DNA of 64,000 bases, taken from NCBI GenBank assembly GCA_047967505.1, contig CM106540.1. One strand, given 5' to 3'. Every line of letters starts with the position of its first letter. Within the stretch, counting starts at the first letter, position 1. This document shows positions 11,530 to 23,509 of this stretch, piece after piece. The translations under genes were made by a program, and so were the position numbers. The stretch comes from Dipteris shenzhenensis (lineage: Eukaryota > Polypodiophyta > Polypodiopsida > Gleicheniales). A model generated the notes under the pieces. The model was given only the letters and a program-made list of their open reading frames with translations. It ran no database searches and was not told where the DNA came from.

Positions 11530-13260
11530 GACATGCCGCAAGAAGCTCCAAGCCAATAACGTAGCCTTAGCCCTCCAAGCCTAGGAGCTTCAAACTTCTC
11601 TGTAGGCCATGGAGATAGAACTAGTAGAGGCCCAAAAGTAGGGAGGTCTTCAAAATAAGTGGCAACATTAGAGCCAGCTTTAGCCACCACCACCTCAGAA
11701 GAGTTGCTTGGCTTTAGGTCAAAATTTCAAGGTTGAAGGTAGAAAATGAAGTGCTCTAGGACCGCCGATTACATACTCTTGAGAAGATTGAATAATTGAT
11801 GCAAATGTGCTCAGTACCAAATGAGCACCCAAACAAAAGGAATCCTAATGTAGGATGGATGATGAGGATAAGCATATAGTCTAGGAGGCCACCGATCTAC
11901 TTTGCAAACCCTGTGAACTATGCGCACCCCAATTGCATCAACAAAGACTATGGGCTCCAAGATAGTTGTCCTCCAAGGAACCAAGCAAGCTTGCTCACCT
12001 AGCCCACTACCAGTCTGGCACAATTTCCAATGACAAGTTGATTTCCTAGCCCTACTTATGCTGGAGACTGAGCGACCACCATCTGGGGTTATCCATAGCC
12101 TCACTATTTCTCCAACTAGCTCCTCCTCTCTGAGTTCACCATGACCTTGACTACCCTTTGCTAAGCCATTTCCCACTACCATTGTGCAGTATTTTGAGAG
12201 TCTTTCCCATGGCCATTTTCATTTCAAATATTATTTTACGCACCAGTCCAGGTAGGGAGGACTTAACTACCTTATCATGGAGATGGAACTAACAAATGAT
12301 TTGAATGTAGCATCTACTTCCTAGCCTTCAAGATACTAGCCCCTTGCACATGTCATCTCTATAGATTACCTTCCTATAGAGGTTTCGTTCCATGACCATT
12401 CTACCATGAGTTGAAACTCACGGTCAAGGCCAAAGTATAGCACCAGAGAGCCACTTATAGAGTATAACAATGGGCATTGATGGTTCAAGTCACTGGACTT
12501 CCCTATCTAATTGCACAAACTATGCCAAAGTACTTTGCAGACTTGCTTCATAGTAATTGAATGATTGCTGGTAGTCAAGGCCACTGAAGCCACCACAATG
12601 CGGCTTAGTCTTTTAGACTTGTGCAAAATCCTAATTGCCAAATGGAAAAAACACAAGTGCAGCACAAGAGGTATGGTTACAAATTGGTGCACTTGGGTAT
12701 TGTGGATCCTAAGGTTGTCTAGCTAATTGAGCAATGGAAGGAAGAGTGGTAGATCCATCTTGATGGAGTGCCAGTAAACATCAATGCCTTATATCCTTGC
12801 CCACCAATACTCACTCGAGCTACTAAGGACCCATTTAACCTCACTTAGGCTTGGAGCTCGGTCCTTTTATAGATAATCTACCTTTCTGCCACCTATTTCT
12901 TGATGACAATGTTCTGCCACTTAGCATACTTCAGCCTCTTCATCCGAATGGCATTCCTCTAGGAGAATCTAGCCACTCAAATTTGAACCACACCTTGTTT
13001 GTGCTAGCCCATGATTCCATTGTTATATCTTCATGGGCATGGATGAAGTAAGTTGAGGCAAAACATTTACTCTGCTCCAGTGATACTTGGTCCTCAACAA
13101 TCCAATTTCCAATGACTAGGTAGTACAAAGCTTGGGTCACTAGGGACCAAGTATCACTGGAGCAGTTAGGCTATGCACAAAGAATGTAGCAAACGATCCA
13201 ATTGCAAGAGACTCAGGGAGGGAATGCAAGAATCCAGTTCATCAACCCGATGAGTGATAT
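11530..13260. other. Unassigned, mostly non-coding stretch
   Basis: Open frames of 60-123 codons on both strands (for example 11811-12182 minus, 12851-13051 plus) show no domain I recognise. The first part may be 3' debris of gypsy E. The only firm structure is the hairpin at 13072-13165. Confidence 0.3.
13072..13165. repeat. Perfect 22-bp inverted repeat with 50-nt loop
   Basis: Bases 13072-13093 and 13144-13165 are exact reverse complements, so a transcript would fold into a simple stem-loop. Nothing else at this spot explains it. It may be a terminal scrap of a small foldback element or a template-switch product. Confidence 0.8.
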
Positions 13261-13299
13261 AGGAACTACAATTCTGTGACTTAAAGCTTTAAACTTTAA

Positions 13300-14262
13300 A
13301 GTTTATGCACATTGCACATTTTGGTTGATTGTGAGCAGGCAGGGTTTGTTAAAGGTCAAGATATCTTTAACAACATTTTAAACATGTCTACAAGCAGTTC
13401 GGGTCAAAAAATCCTATTATTTTGAGTAGATTTAGAGAAAGCTTAGGATAGAATCCAATGGAATTATATCGTGGCTGTTTTGTCTAAAGCAGGATTTGGA
13501 GAGAATTTTACTAGAATGGTGATGGTGAAGACTCTGTTTGGCAATGCGTCTGCAATCCTTTCTATCAATGGTGGGGTGGCTAGGACCTTTGATTTGAAAA
13601 GGTATATTCGATAGGGATGCCCGTTGGCTCCCTTGCTGTTGTTTACCATTGGATCTATACCCTTGATGCATCAAATTAAGCAAGCCAGGATGGAGGGTCA
13701 GATTTGGGGGGTGATGCTTCCTTTGGGTGGTCAGTTATTGGCCCATTTCTTCACAGATGATAGCAAGACATTCTCGAGGGAGGAGGAGAAGAGTGTGGAT
13801 CACTTGCTGGCTTATTTGAGTTATTTTGCAAAGCCTCTAGTTCACGATGCAATTGGTCGAAGACCTATGTGATTAGAACCTGTAGTGGACCCCCTCTGGA
13901 TTGGTTGTATGAGAAGGAGATGGAAGCACGAGAGATAGTGAGATACTTAGGGGCATCCCTCGGGATAGGAATTACCCAAAGACAATGTTTTAAATGGTTC
14001 AAGTTGAAAAATTAGAACTAGCAGCCAAGCTATTTTGAATCACCAAGATCCTAATGCCGCTTCCACTTATGTGAAAATTTATAAAAAGTCACTGGGATGA
14101 AGTTGAAAAACTCTTCAGGGGTTTCCTTTGGGCTGAGGAGGGGAATAGGAAACGTTTGCACATAATACCTTGGGAGTTACAGGGAGGTCTGGGATTGCCT
14201 GATATATTAGGTTGCACAATATCACACTAACTTGCAAGTGGATACTGTCAACCATTCTTTCC
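13300..14262 (+). pseudogene. LINE reverse transcriptase fragment
   Basis: CEQAGFVKGQDIFNNIL, VDLEKA-DRIQWNYI, LFGNASAILSINGG and GCPLAPLLLF are the hallmark blocks of plant L1-type LINE reverse transcriptase. FFTDD stands at the catalytic (F/Y)ADD box, with A changed to T. The region continues into the thumb-like WAEEGNRKRLHIIPWELQGGLGLPDI zone in shifted frames. It is truncated at both ends: no endonuclease is seen, and the 3' side stops exactly at the inverted repeat at 14263. Several stops confirm decay. Confidence 0.8.
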
Positions 14263-14644
14263 TATTCTCTACTTCGTATCACGGGAGTAGCACCATGTAT
14301 CACCACCCAGCCATATCTCGCTGAGGCTAACAAGTAGACAGAGATCTTCGTTGCCAACTCTACATGAATAATTTCCTTCTCTTCTCTCTCTAGCCTCAGC
14401 AAGCCCCAATTCCCTAGATAGATCTAGATGCCACATGTCATCCATATAGGGCCTTCCTAATGCTATATTTCACCCCTCTCTTGGGATGCATTAAGTTCAT
14501 TGCCCCTAGGCACAACCTTTGCATTAGGCCCTTGGCCTTAGATCTACCTAGTCTGGTGCTATCAGCCCTCACCTAGGACCTTGACATTAAATCCCTCTCG
14601 ATCATTTACATGAAGCACAAACACATATATTACAGAAATAGATC
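14263..14644 (-). repeat. 382-bp inverted repeat, left arm
   Basis: This block is the reverse complement of 29874-30255, with the same length and about six differences, all transitions. It begins abruptly inside LINE coding sequence, which makes 14263 a real insertion boundary. The ends are not TG/CA, so a simple LTR is not obvious. A long terminal inverted repeat of a MULE-type element is one explanation; a nearby unrelated pair of inverted copies is the other. Confidence 0.8.
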
Positions 14645-14715
14645 ATACGACAGCGATGTTTGGACGGATGATATAACAAGTAATATGACAGGATTTGATG
14701 GTTTAGTTAGAATTT

Positions 14716-17371
14716 GAAGATGTGGTGGGCATCTGCAATGCAAAAACATACTTGGAGAGAACCAAAGAGGCCAAGGAGAAGCATTGGCAAGGGAGACTTT
14801 CACGAGTGTGTCCTCAAAGATCATATGTTGGTGAAAATAGTACTCTTAAGTGTTTGCATTGTGGTGCTCATCCTTTCTATGAGCAAGAGTGCCCATGTAG
14901 CTCTATTCTTATGTTACCCACACCCCAAGGGTGATACACAATTTAAGAGGTGTGTTATACACTCAGGGTATCATTTGCATCCCATTGGTGAAGGAAGTTC
15001 TAGAGGTGCTGTGAAGGAAGTTAAGGCTAGATTCACTAAGCTCATACAAAGAGATGGGATGGGAAGACCTAAAGCCTTGCAAAAAACTTTAGCAAAAAAA
15101 ATAATATTGGATGCCGTCATTCAGGATGATCCGAAAGCCATGAGTGATGCTGAATTGACATCATTACTAGAGAAGATTACTCCAACTTTGGACAAGAGAA
15201 GGTATGTGCATACTTGTCCTTTTAATGTGATTAAAAGTACTCAAGTTTTTATGAAAAATAAGTAATGGGATTTTGATGCTACATGTTCTTAACTGTAGGC
15301 TCGCACGTTGGAAAAGGGAGGCCCAAATTGAAAGTGGATCCTTTGCAGATGGTTATGATGCTCTTTTACAACTGAAAAGAAAGTGTGTATATGATTATTT
15401 TCAGAGCAAGGGTGTTCCCTGGACAACTTGAATTTTCTTCATTTGAAAGATGTCATGTTTTCAAGATGTCTACCAAGGGACATGGTAGTGGTGTTGATCT
15501 AGTGAACAAGATGAGGCCAGGTGGAGAGTTAGGATCATGCTGGATTTGCTTTGATTTTGTCAAACGTATGCATGATTGGAATACAATGGCATGCCATGTT
15601 TACAACCCTTTTGTTCAAGAGCTACAAACTATTGCTATTGGGGATTTCAAGGTTGAGGATACAGAAGCCCAGATCCTTTTTTGGGAAATGTTAAATAGAG
15701 TCATGGAGAAGGAGGGATTCCCAAAGCCTTTGAAGGGTTTATGGCTGATGAGGCACAAGCAAATTGGCGTGCAATTAGAATGGTATTCAATGGTGATGCC
15801 AATAAGATGCTCAAAGAAAAAGAGAGATCTTACTTATTCCATTGGGAGCAAAGCTTGGAAAACCATGCTAAGTTCCTTCCATCATTTGATCGTGAGGAGT
15901 TCAAGCTAAGGTGTAGACAGTGGAAGAATGCTCCATCTCAAGAAGCTACAGACATCAAGTTGAAAAACCTCCGTTCGTGGTTCAAGCATCATGCACATAA
16001 GACGGACATCTCCATTTTAGAAACATGGATTGTGTGGTGGCATGGAAGAGTGGCTCATTGGGGAGAATACATTCTCAAGGTAGGTCTATTGTTATTTCAT
16101 TCACAACTTTATTGTTTTTTGATTATTGGAAACTAATCTATGTTGTGACACAGGGCATGGAGGGATCTGACCAGTTTTTAGTTCCTAGAGCCAACCTTGC
16201 AGAGTCAGTCCATGGAAGTTGGTTGGCATCGAATGACGGAGTGAAATATGTCACACTAAAAAATGCTTGTGAGATAGATATGACGGGTGCTTTGCTGCAA
16301 ACTGCAAGATACATAGAATATCTAAAGGGACTACACTTGGGTTGTGGACCTAGTTTGGAAAAGCTATCTCGAAGGCACTCTTATGGGGACATAGGGAGCA
16401 ACTCATGCAAGTTCATTGATCTCAGTAATGAGGTGGCTAGCAAGGTGGATGCAACTATTGGAGGTCAAGATTGTATGGGTGATTTGAAGACTGTGAGAAG
16501 GAAGCGGTCAAAATCTTTCTCAGAAGTAGTGTATGCAAATGATTCACATCGTCCAGAATACGAGTATGTAAATCAGCCAAGAAAGAGAAAACAAAATACC
16601 ACACCAATCTTGAAAACAAATCAATATGTTGAAGAAGAGGTAGTACACAAGACTATGTGGGCTATAAGAAGAACTAATGCAGGTAGTGAGGTGAGGTGTC
16701 AAGGATACTTAGAGGACAAAGGAATCAAATGCCACAAATTGATAGATCACAAGGGTAGGACGGGAAAGAGAGGTGTTCCTGCACCTAGCTTTTTTGGGAG
16801 AATCAACACCAAAGCAGGCATTCAAAGGCAATTGATTTGGTTTTGTGGGGATAACATGGACCACACATGGACACCATCAAATTGGATTGAAGGAAAACCA
16901 CCTGAGGTGCTGAGGGAGTGGCCTATTGAGAAGGGGACAAGCCTAGATGAGGAAGAAATGAGGTTATTAGTAGCTGGAGGATTTAGATTAAAAAAGCAAC
17001 GCACTAGGGCCAAATCTGTTGATTTAACAGGTAGACCGAGCACAAGGGATGGCATGGTTGTGGAATGGGTAACTGAGGTGACATGTGAAATGAGAACAAG
17101 GATAGCTAAGTCTATTTCCTTGGAATGTGTTGTTCACAATGTTAATATAGTTCTCCCTAGAGAGCATGTGGAGTACCTAGTTTCCACTCCAGGATCACGT
17201 AGAAAAGGGAGCAAGTACAATGTTGTGGTTTCAGTGTTTCCATCATGCACATGTCTGGACTTTATGGGCCATTCTCAAGGGCAAAACAGATATATCCCAT
17301 GCAAACATCTGTATTACATTTATATGCAATACTTGGGTCTAGATGAGAAGATACACATGTTCATTCACTAA
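14716..17371 (+). pseudogene. MULE-like transposase with SWIM zinc finger
   Basis: Domains in order: a cysteine/histidine cluster CLHCGAHPFYEQECPC (about 14840-14900), a helical region, a transposase core with WNTMACHVYNPF, KVEDTEAQ and GFMADEAQANWRAI (15560-15790), YLFHWEQSLENH (about 15825) and a C-terminal SWIM finger CTC...CKH (about 17245-17310), as in Mutator/FAR1-type proteins. A 74-bp GT-AG intron (16080-16153) is spliced exactly in frame: 113 codons from 15741 precede it and 406 (including the stop) follow. Frameshifts near 14930, 15280 and 15720 break the 5' part, whereas the last 406 codons are fully open. The protein would cut and paste DNA in the nucleus. The gene starts only 72 bp inside the left inverted repeat. 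The core matches a family I recall from seed-free plant genomes, so the name is inference. Confidence 0.65.
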
Positions 17372-17399
17372 TCTGCACTAAGTAGGCAAGAACTCTACC

Positions 17400-17850
17400 A
17401 AGCTCTACCTGCTTGCTAAGAAGGGCGTTTATCTCTACTTGTGGTTATATCAAAGGAACTTGCATAGGTGCATACAAATATTGTATGACCATTGTAGCTT
17501 GTGTTGACTTTTTGGGTGCATTTTGATAGTCATTTGCTTGACACAATATAGCTATATGTATGTAAACAGTATTTTGTTGCCCACAGCTTCTTTAAGAGTT
17601 GTGTATGAACAATGTATTACTACCACACTATAGTTTTCGGTGACCTTTTGGTGTGTTTGAATGGTCCTTTTATAGAAATCTATCATGTCTCTCAATTCAA
17701 TCTTCCTGAGATTCTAGACCATTTGACTATAAATTGTTTGGAAGAAATATTATTTTTACTTTATTTTTTTGCACATGATGTTTATTGAAAAAATATATAT
17801 ATTGAAGGTATCAAATTAGACTTAACTAAAGGTCCACTGCTCAGATCGCT
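17400..17850. other. 3' flank of the transposase gene
   Basis: AT-rich, non-coding. It probably holds the 3' UTR of the transposase; I see no clear repeat. Confidence 0.3.
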
Positions 17851-17859
17851 CGTATGTTT

Positions 17860-18050
17860 TTGCTCGGAAAATGCTCGTCCCCGCGTTAGAACTCATATTC
17901 CCGATGGTAATATTAATTATCCTGGTGGTATATATTACCATCGGTATTTACACCGCTAGGATAATTAATATTATTGCTGAGAATATGAGTTCTACCGTCG
18001 ATAGTGTTTTGTGTACCACCGGTACATTTATCCAGTTTATCGGTGATTTT
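17860..18050. mobile_element. Small foldback element, copy 1
   Basis: Arms of about 40 bases, one starting GTTAGAACTCATATTC and the other ending GAATATGAGTTCTACC, pair around a short centre that itself holds ACCATCGGTA. It ends ACCACCGGTA-CATTTATCCAGTTT. The end words recur at 60055-60080, and CCATCGGTA words recur through 59850-60050, which makes this a small family. No coding capacity. Confidence 0.6.
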
Positions 18051-18149
18051 TTTTTATAACCTAGGTGATCAAGTTGTTTTCATGCTAGTTGCAAGAGTAA
18101 TTAACAAACGTTAATGACCCATTAATGCAAACATGAAAACATGATCGTA

Positions 18150-20060
18150 ATCCTTGATGGTGATGGTGAGGACTTGCTCTTGTACAAAAAGGTCCTGAAG
18201 GTTTTAGATTTGTTGGTCGGATCCCTCCCTGAGCCTACCGTACTGGTCCTCGACATGTGTCCTTTGTTCTTCTGCAATGTGGAGGCTGGATTCCACCTTG
18301 TCCAATTGGTCCATCATGATTTGAACCAGAAGCTCATCCTTGAGCTTTGTGAGAGTAACTTTCAGATCTTCGACCTTTTCTCGATACTCCTCTTCTCTAT
18401 CAAGGGCGGTTTGCCAGGTAGCTTGTGCGGCGACCATGCAGGTTTGGCTGTCACATCCACCGTTGAGTTGTGCTTGGATGAGGGAGGAGGATAGTTAGGA
18501 GGCATGCTCTTGCCTCCACTGCAGCAAAATTGTTCACGCAACCTGAGGGAGCTAGGCCATTGCATCTAGCAGTTGGATCTCCATGTGGTCCGCCTGTGAG
18601 AGATGTTGGGCCGACATGGTACTGTAACCTCCAGGTGTTTGGTACTGCAATGCGCTACAAAATTGTAGGGCTTCTATGATCCCGGCCTAGGGAGAAGAGA
18701 AAGAGCCTATGATGAATGAAGTGGGATCTTGGGGTTGCATTGGGGTAGTGGCTATAGTCTAAGGGGTAGAGGGGGTGGGAGGAATGCTTGTTACTGTCGC
18801 AAGGTGGAGACCAATATTTACTCTATCATCCCCGTGAAACTGGTCCACAAGAATGGGGTTTCGAATGGTGGCCTTGCCTTTAGGGTGTTGTATGGAGTCC
18901 TTGAGGCATCATTTCTCCTCAAGAACTCCTACACTTGATGGTTTTTGTATTGTTCACACATTTGACTGTTACGTGGTTGTTGAGCGGGATGGCTGGAGGG
19001 GGTGGGGCTTGGATCGCTTTGCAGCCATTTGGGGTCAGTCACCATTTCCTCTTCATCTACTAGAATGGCTCATGTGGCTACCCTATTGGCTAGCCCATAT
19101 CTGATAGGCGACTGTTGCCCCAACATGTGGTAAAGGATGGGCATATACAACATTGGATTGCCCGGGACATCACTGTGTGTCTTGAGGTCTTCCCTCATGT
19201 GCATGCAGAAGTAATCATCCTAGTTGGTGACCTGTGGCTCTGCCAACCTTGCAAGGATGTTTGGCACTATCGATTGATGGTGGTTCATGTGTTTGACTTG
19301 GGTCAACCACCATTGGAGCACTCTTGCTGATTTTTCCATCTTGGGCTTTGTTATTTTGGAGAAGTGAATTCAGCCCTTGCTCTTCTTCTTGTCATATTTC
19401 AAGATCTTGCCGAGGGACTCGTGTAGGTAGTTCTTGTGGGAGTACTTGTCTACAATGACTAGGAGGCCAAAAGTAGAGCACACCACATCCACATTGAGGT
19501 GGTAGAAGTGGGGGGTGCTTGTTGCATCGCGGAGAATGCACCCATTGGAGTTTGAGTTGTAGGCACTAATGAATTCCCTGAGCAGCTTCATGTCAAGGTG
19601 ACATGGTAGATGGTTGAGGCCTATCATTGTTAGGGATGCTTGTACTTTTGACTCCTTGAGAGATTGGTATAAATCTGTGTTGTGGTAGCAGAGGTGTAAT
19701 CATTCTCCTTCTACACATACTTCGAGTGGATCTCATAGCTGTTGAGTTGTTGGAGCCATGTTTCTCCGAGTGGTGAGTGTGACACAGACCTCACAACCTT
19801 GTACTCCCCTTGTGTTGGAGCTAGCATGCATTTCCTAGATGATTTTGGGGGGGTGGTTGGCTACTAGTTGTGCTCGGGAGGCTTGTTGGCTCTAGATCTC
19901 CTCTTCTACTTGAAGCTCCTCTATTGAGATGTCTAATGGCATTCGGATTGTCTTGGAGGGTGTGCTTTGGGATTTAGAAGGGCCAGTGGGAAGTGGATTT
20001 GGGGGGTGGAGGTCGAGGTCCCTTTCAAATTTGAAGAACTCATTATCGGGATCCATGGAG
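18150..20060 (-). pseudogene. Unrecognised gene remnant with coiled coil
   Basis: The minus strand keeps coding character in pieces. 19370-19627 reads MIGLNHLPCHLDMKLLREF, then DATSTPHFYHLNVDVVCSTFGLLVIVDKYSHKNYL. A middle part holds MREDLKTHSDVPGNPMLY, and 18204-18437 is a strongly helical, charged 77-residue stretch that looks like a coiled coil. Frames change between pieces. I do not know the family. A captured host gene or the first gene of an unfamiliar retroelement are both possible. It ends near the 27-bp repeat at 20159. Confidence 0.4.
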
Positions 20061-20158
20061 AAGAAAGAAGGTAAGTGGGTTGATAAATGAGTTGGTGGAG
20101 GAGGATGAGGCTAAAGACATCCAAAGGGTGGCTGGAAGGTAGTATGGAAAGAGGCAGT

Positions 20159-20266
20159 AAGGCAACGATCCGATGGGATAGTTATAAGGCAATGATCCAG
20201 TGGGATAGCTATAACGCAACAATTTGGCGGGATAGCTACAAGGCAATGATCCGATGGGATAGCTGT
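20159..20266. repeat. 27-bp tandem repeat, four units
   Basis: Four adjacent 27-base units of the form AAGGCAATGATCC-x-TGGGATAGCTAT. Because 27 is a multiple of three, the minus strand reads a nine-residue serine/tyrosine/proline cycle. Confidence 0.85.
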
Positions 20267-20269
20267 ACG

Positions 20270-20967
20270 GCGGCTGGTCATCGGGTTGATAGTTGTTAGA
20301 ATTGTTGAGAGGGGGAATGAGAAAAAACAAAGGAAGGGGGGTTGTTGATGCTGAGGCATTGCCCGAAGGGAAAACGGGGTGGATGGACATAGACTCATGC
20401 GGTCAGCGTGCTAGGATACAAATCATGAAGAAAATGCACAAAATATATTGCTGTATTGACCTAATGCTGACCGTGAATGTGAGTGGGTACATTGGAATAC
20501 CAAGGACTTGTGAGTTGCTAGTGCATGTGGGTGATATGCATACCATACGCACTCACCTAGACCTGGACTTGATAATGCAATGGAGGTGAATACTGAACAG
20601 GAGCATACTGTGTCATCACACCCAAGTAGAGCATATGTTGACTTTGTGCATCATTCTTGGTTGTCAAGTGTGTATCAGCACTACGGCATTCACTTTGATG
20701 GAACTCTCTCAGAATAAGGCATGCGGGTTCTTGTGTCGCTATAACTGAAGTGAAGGAAGGTCCTTGTGGTACCATGACCCTTGATGTGGCAGGAAGGTTA
20801 TAGGTGACATCATGGTGGGTGCTCCATTGAGTAAGGTGTCCTCTAATGGCATACACATGGTCTTGGAGGAAGGTTCTTATGTAACTACCCCGCTTTTAGG
20901 GGTCAGTCCTTGTGTTGCTTCCTCGAGGACCTTGGCGGCTTTCTCATTGAGTTGCACTATTCGTGGA
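20270..20967. other. Gene-free spacer before copia element 2
   Basis: Short open frames only, with no domain I recognise and no clear repeat. Confidence 0.3.
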
Positions 20968-21136
20968 TGTGGGGGTTAAAGGTCACTATGCCTTTACCCC
21001 GGTTATGTACAATACTCAAACACATATATAAATAAATGAAAAAGAAGATTAGGGTGTTCTACACCCACCAAAACTTGTGTGGCTCTCTGTTTCTCTCTCT
21101 CCCTCTTCCGTTCTGCTTTCGTTGAGAGCACTCTCA
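20968..21136 (+). repeat. 5' LTR of copia element 2 (169 bp)
   Basis: Starts TGTGGGGGTTAAAGG and ends CTCTCA, two bases before the primer site. A CATATATAAATAAA stretch can serve as TATA box. There is no second copy, since the 3' end of the element is missing. The length is very short for a copia LTR. Confidence 0.75.
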
Positions 21137-21138
21137 AC

Positions 21139-21150
21139 TGGTACCAGAGC
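21139..21150 (+). promoter_or_regulatory. Primer binding site of copia element 2
   Basis: TGGTACCAGAGC, one base from the plant copia site TGGTATCAGAGC that pairs with the initiator methionine tRNA. Confidence 0.8.
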
Positions 21151-22600
21151 ATGGGTGATCTAGCTGAGCGTGCGTGAATGCTTGGAAGCTCAGCAGCTCT
21201 GTGGGAGGAAGGAGAAGCTCTGTGGGAAGCTTTATGGGTGACTTTACTTGCATCCGAGTGTGCAGAGACCTTGAAGGAACCTTTGGAAAGTAACTTTGGT
21301 TTTGCGAAGCGGTTTTGAGAGCTTGTTAAGTGTTTTCAAAGAAAAAGTCGTTTTTTAGGCTTTTCCCTGTTTCGTTCAATGACAGAGACTCTGTATTGAC
21401 TTGTAGAGGCAACTATTGCTTGCTTTTGGTGTCCATTTCACTTCAGGAGCTTGGAAACACCTTCATTCTTGAATTTGGGATCATTTTGTTGGATTTCTGA
21501 CTCAGTGTGTCAGTTTCAAGGTTTTTCTCCTCGGGTATTGGAACTCAAGTTTGGAGCAACCATTTGCAAATCTATCAGTTCCGGTGGACTCAGAAGGTCC
21601 TAAAACTTCTATGTTGCTCATCATTTGCACTCCAGTGAAGTTTACAAATAGTTCTGTTTCCAAAAACGTTTTTCGGTTCGTGTATTGGACCCAGTGATTG
21701 AGACCACGGTTTCCAAAACCATCTGTCCCATTGCATTCTAGACACCAAAAGACCCCTACCTATCAGTTCTTGCATGATTCAGTGGAGTATTTTCAGAGTT
21801 ATAGATCTCTGTGTATTGGATTTCATCTCTTTGTTATGCATTTTTCATTCTAAGGTTTTGAAACCTTAGATTTATGCCACATGGCAGTGGATAAGTGTTG
21901 ACTCCCATTTCTCACTCATCGGTTGGGATTTTGGAGTTCCAGCAGAAGAGAGATATTTGCAGATTTTCTTGCTAAGTCCAATTATGCAATGGCACCCATG
22001 TTTTGAGGCATCTCAGGTTCTATTTTCAATAGCGGTCATTGCCGTGGGACCATGATTTCTTGAGCATACCTTATGCAGATCACTCTAGTTGTAGTTTGAA
22101 CTGTGTGCGCTCATTCGTGGAGTGCATTGGGTTGCAGTGGATGATTTATAGGCCATTTGGATGCATTGCGATCCTTATTGGATGCGCTGATAGGCCCAGA
22201 TTGCCTTGTGGGATGCTATTTTTATGGACGCTTTGCACATGGATGCTATTTTATGCTGAGGGATAGCTTTGACACATTGCAGGTGATGCACTAATAGTGT
22301 TATGCTCTCTTGGATGAGATATTGGTAATGCATATGCCCATGGACGGTGTTTATGCTTGAGCCATTTGGCACTTATTGGCATTTTGGATTGCCATTGCAG
22401 TTGGCATTTTCTTTTGGGCCATATTCGCTCATATGGATGCATAGTACATTCACATGAGTCAACTGCATCTTTTGATGCTTTGAGGTTTGAGTTTTGGTGA
22501 CATTTCACTCTATTGTGGCATACACATTTGGGTGCACCTGGTATTTGGTGTGATTCTCTCTTGTAGGCACTAGCATTTGGGATTTTGCTTCATTTGCATC

Positions 22601-23380
22601 ATGGCATCCTCTTCCATGTCTGAAAAGGAGTTTTTCAGCATTAAAAAGTTTCATGAAACAAACTTTTCTTTGTGGAAAGAACAAATAAGGGATGTGCTTA
22701 TTCAAAAGAAGCAGATTAAACCCTTGGCAGGTATTGAAGCTAAGCCTGCAGATATGTCTGAGGATGATTGGAATGAGTTGGATGCATTAGCAAAGTCTAC
22801 TATTAGACTTCATCTTGCAGAGTCAAATTATTTCATAGTAGTAAATGAGCAGACTACGGAAGATTTGTGGAAGAAACTGTGTGCCACTTATGAGAAGGAA
22901 ACTACCTCTAATAAAGTTTACCTCATGAAGAGGTTGTTTGAGCTGCAGATGAAGGAAGGGGTCCCCATTGCTTCTCACTTGAATGAATTCAATATTATTT
23001 TCAGCCACCTTCAGGCTCACAGCTTCACGCTCAAAAGATGAATTTTGATGCGGAGACCAAGGCAATATTTCTCTTATGTTCATTGCCATCCTCATGGGAT
23101 ACCTTCCATACAGCTGTCAGTAACTCTGCACCTAGTGGAGTACTAAAGTTTGATGATGTTGTGGGTAGCTTGTTGGCCGAGGAGATTAGATGGAAGTCTA
23201 TGGATGGCAACAAGTAGGATGCAGCCTTAAATGTGCAAAGGGACAGATCACAGTTCAGGGGGAAGTCCCAAGAAAGAGGGAAGTCTCGTAGCAAATCCAA
23301 GGCACGGAACATTGAGTGTTACCATTTTGGCAAGAAGGGCCATATGAAAAAGGATTGCCACAAGCTGAAAAGAGAGCAAA
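22601..23380 (+). pseudogene. copia element 2 gag
   Basis: Starts MASSSMSEKEFFSIKKF at 22601, then NFSLWKEQIRDVLIQKKQIKPL (UBN2/gag_pre domain), LWKKLCATYEKE and LMKRLFELQMKEG. A frameshift at about 23035 and a TAG at about 23215 break it. The zinc knuckle reads CYHFGKKGHMKKDC, with the second cysteine changed to F. Gag packages the RNA; this copy cannot. Confidence 0.8.
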
Positions 23381-23509
23381 AGGATAAGAAAAAGAATACA
23401 AATTGGGGTGCAAATCAGAAGGAAGAGAGTCCAAAGGAGGACAAAGGAAAAGTGAAGATCAAGGAGATCAATGCAGTCACACATGATAGTGACAATGACA
23501 TTCTCTTCA

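Larger units (their letters stand above)
7720..11530 (+). mobile_element. Ty3/gypsy element E, internal region, heavily decayed
   Basis: In order on the plus strand: gag (7814-8300), a knuckle-like CYFYGENH-VKVEC at about 8760, a possible protease area (9284-9577, with LDTGCQVNLL), reverse transcriptase (9660-10030), RNase H (10420-10740), integrase zinc-binding region (10800-11160) and integrase core (11200-11520). The order PR-RT-RH-IN defines Ty3/gypsy. Stops interrupt nearly every block, and the RT active site reads FIWMV where a YLDD box is expected. A 97-bp local duplication lies at about 8970-9145. No LTRs were found at either end. Confidence 0.7.
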
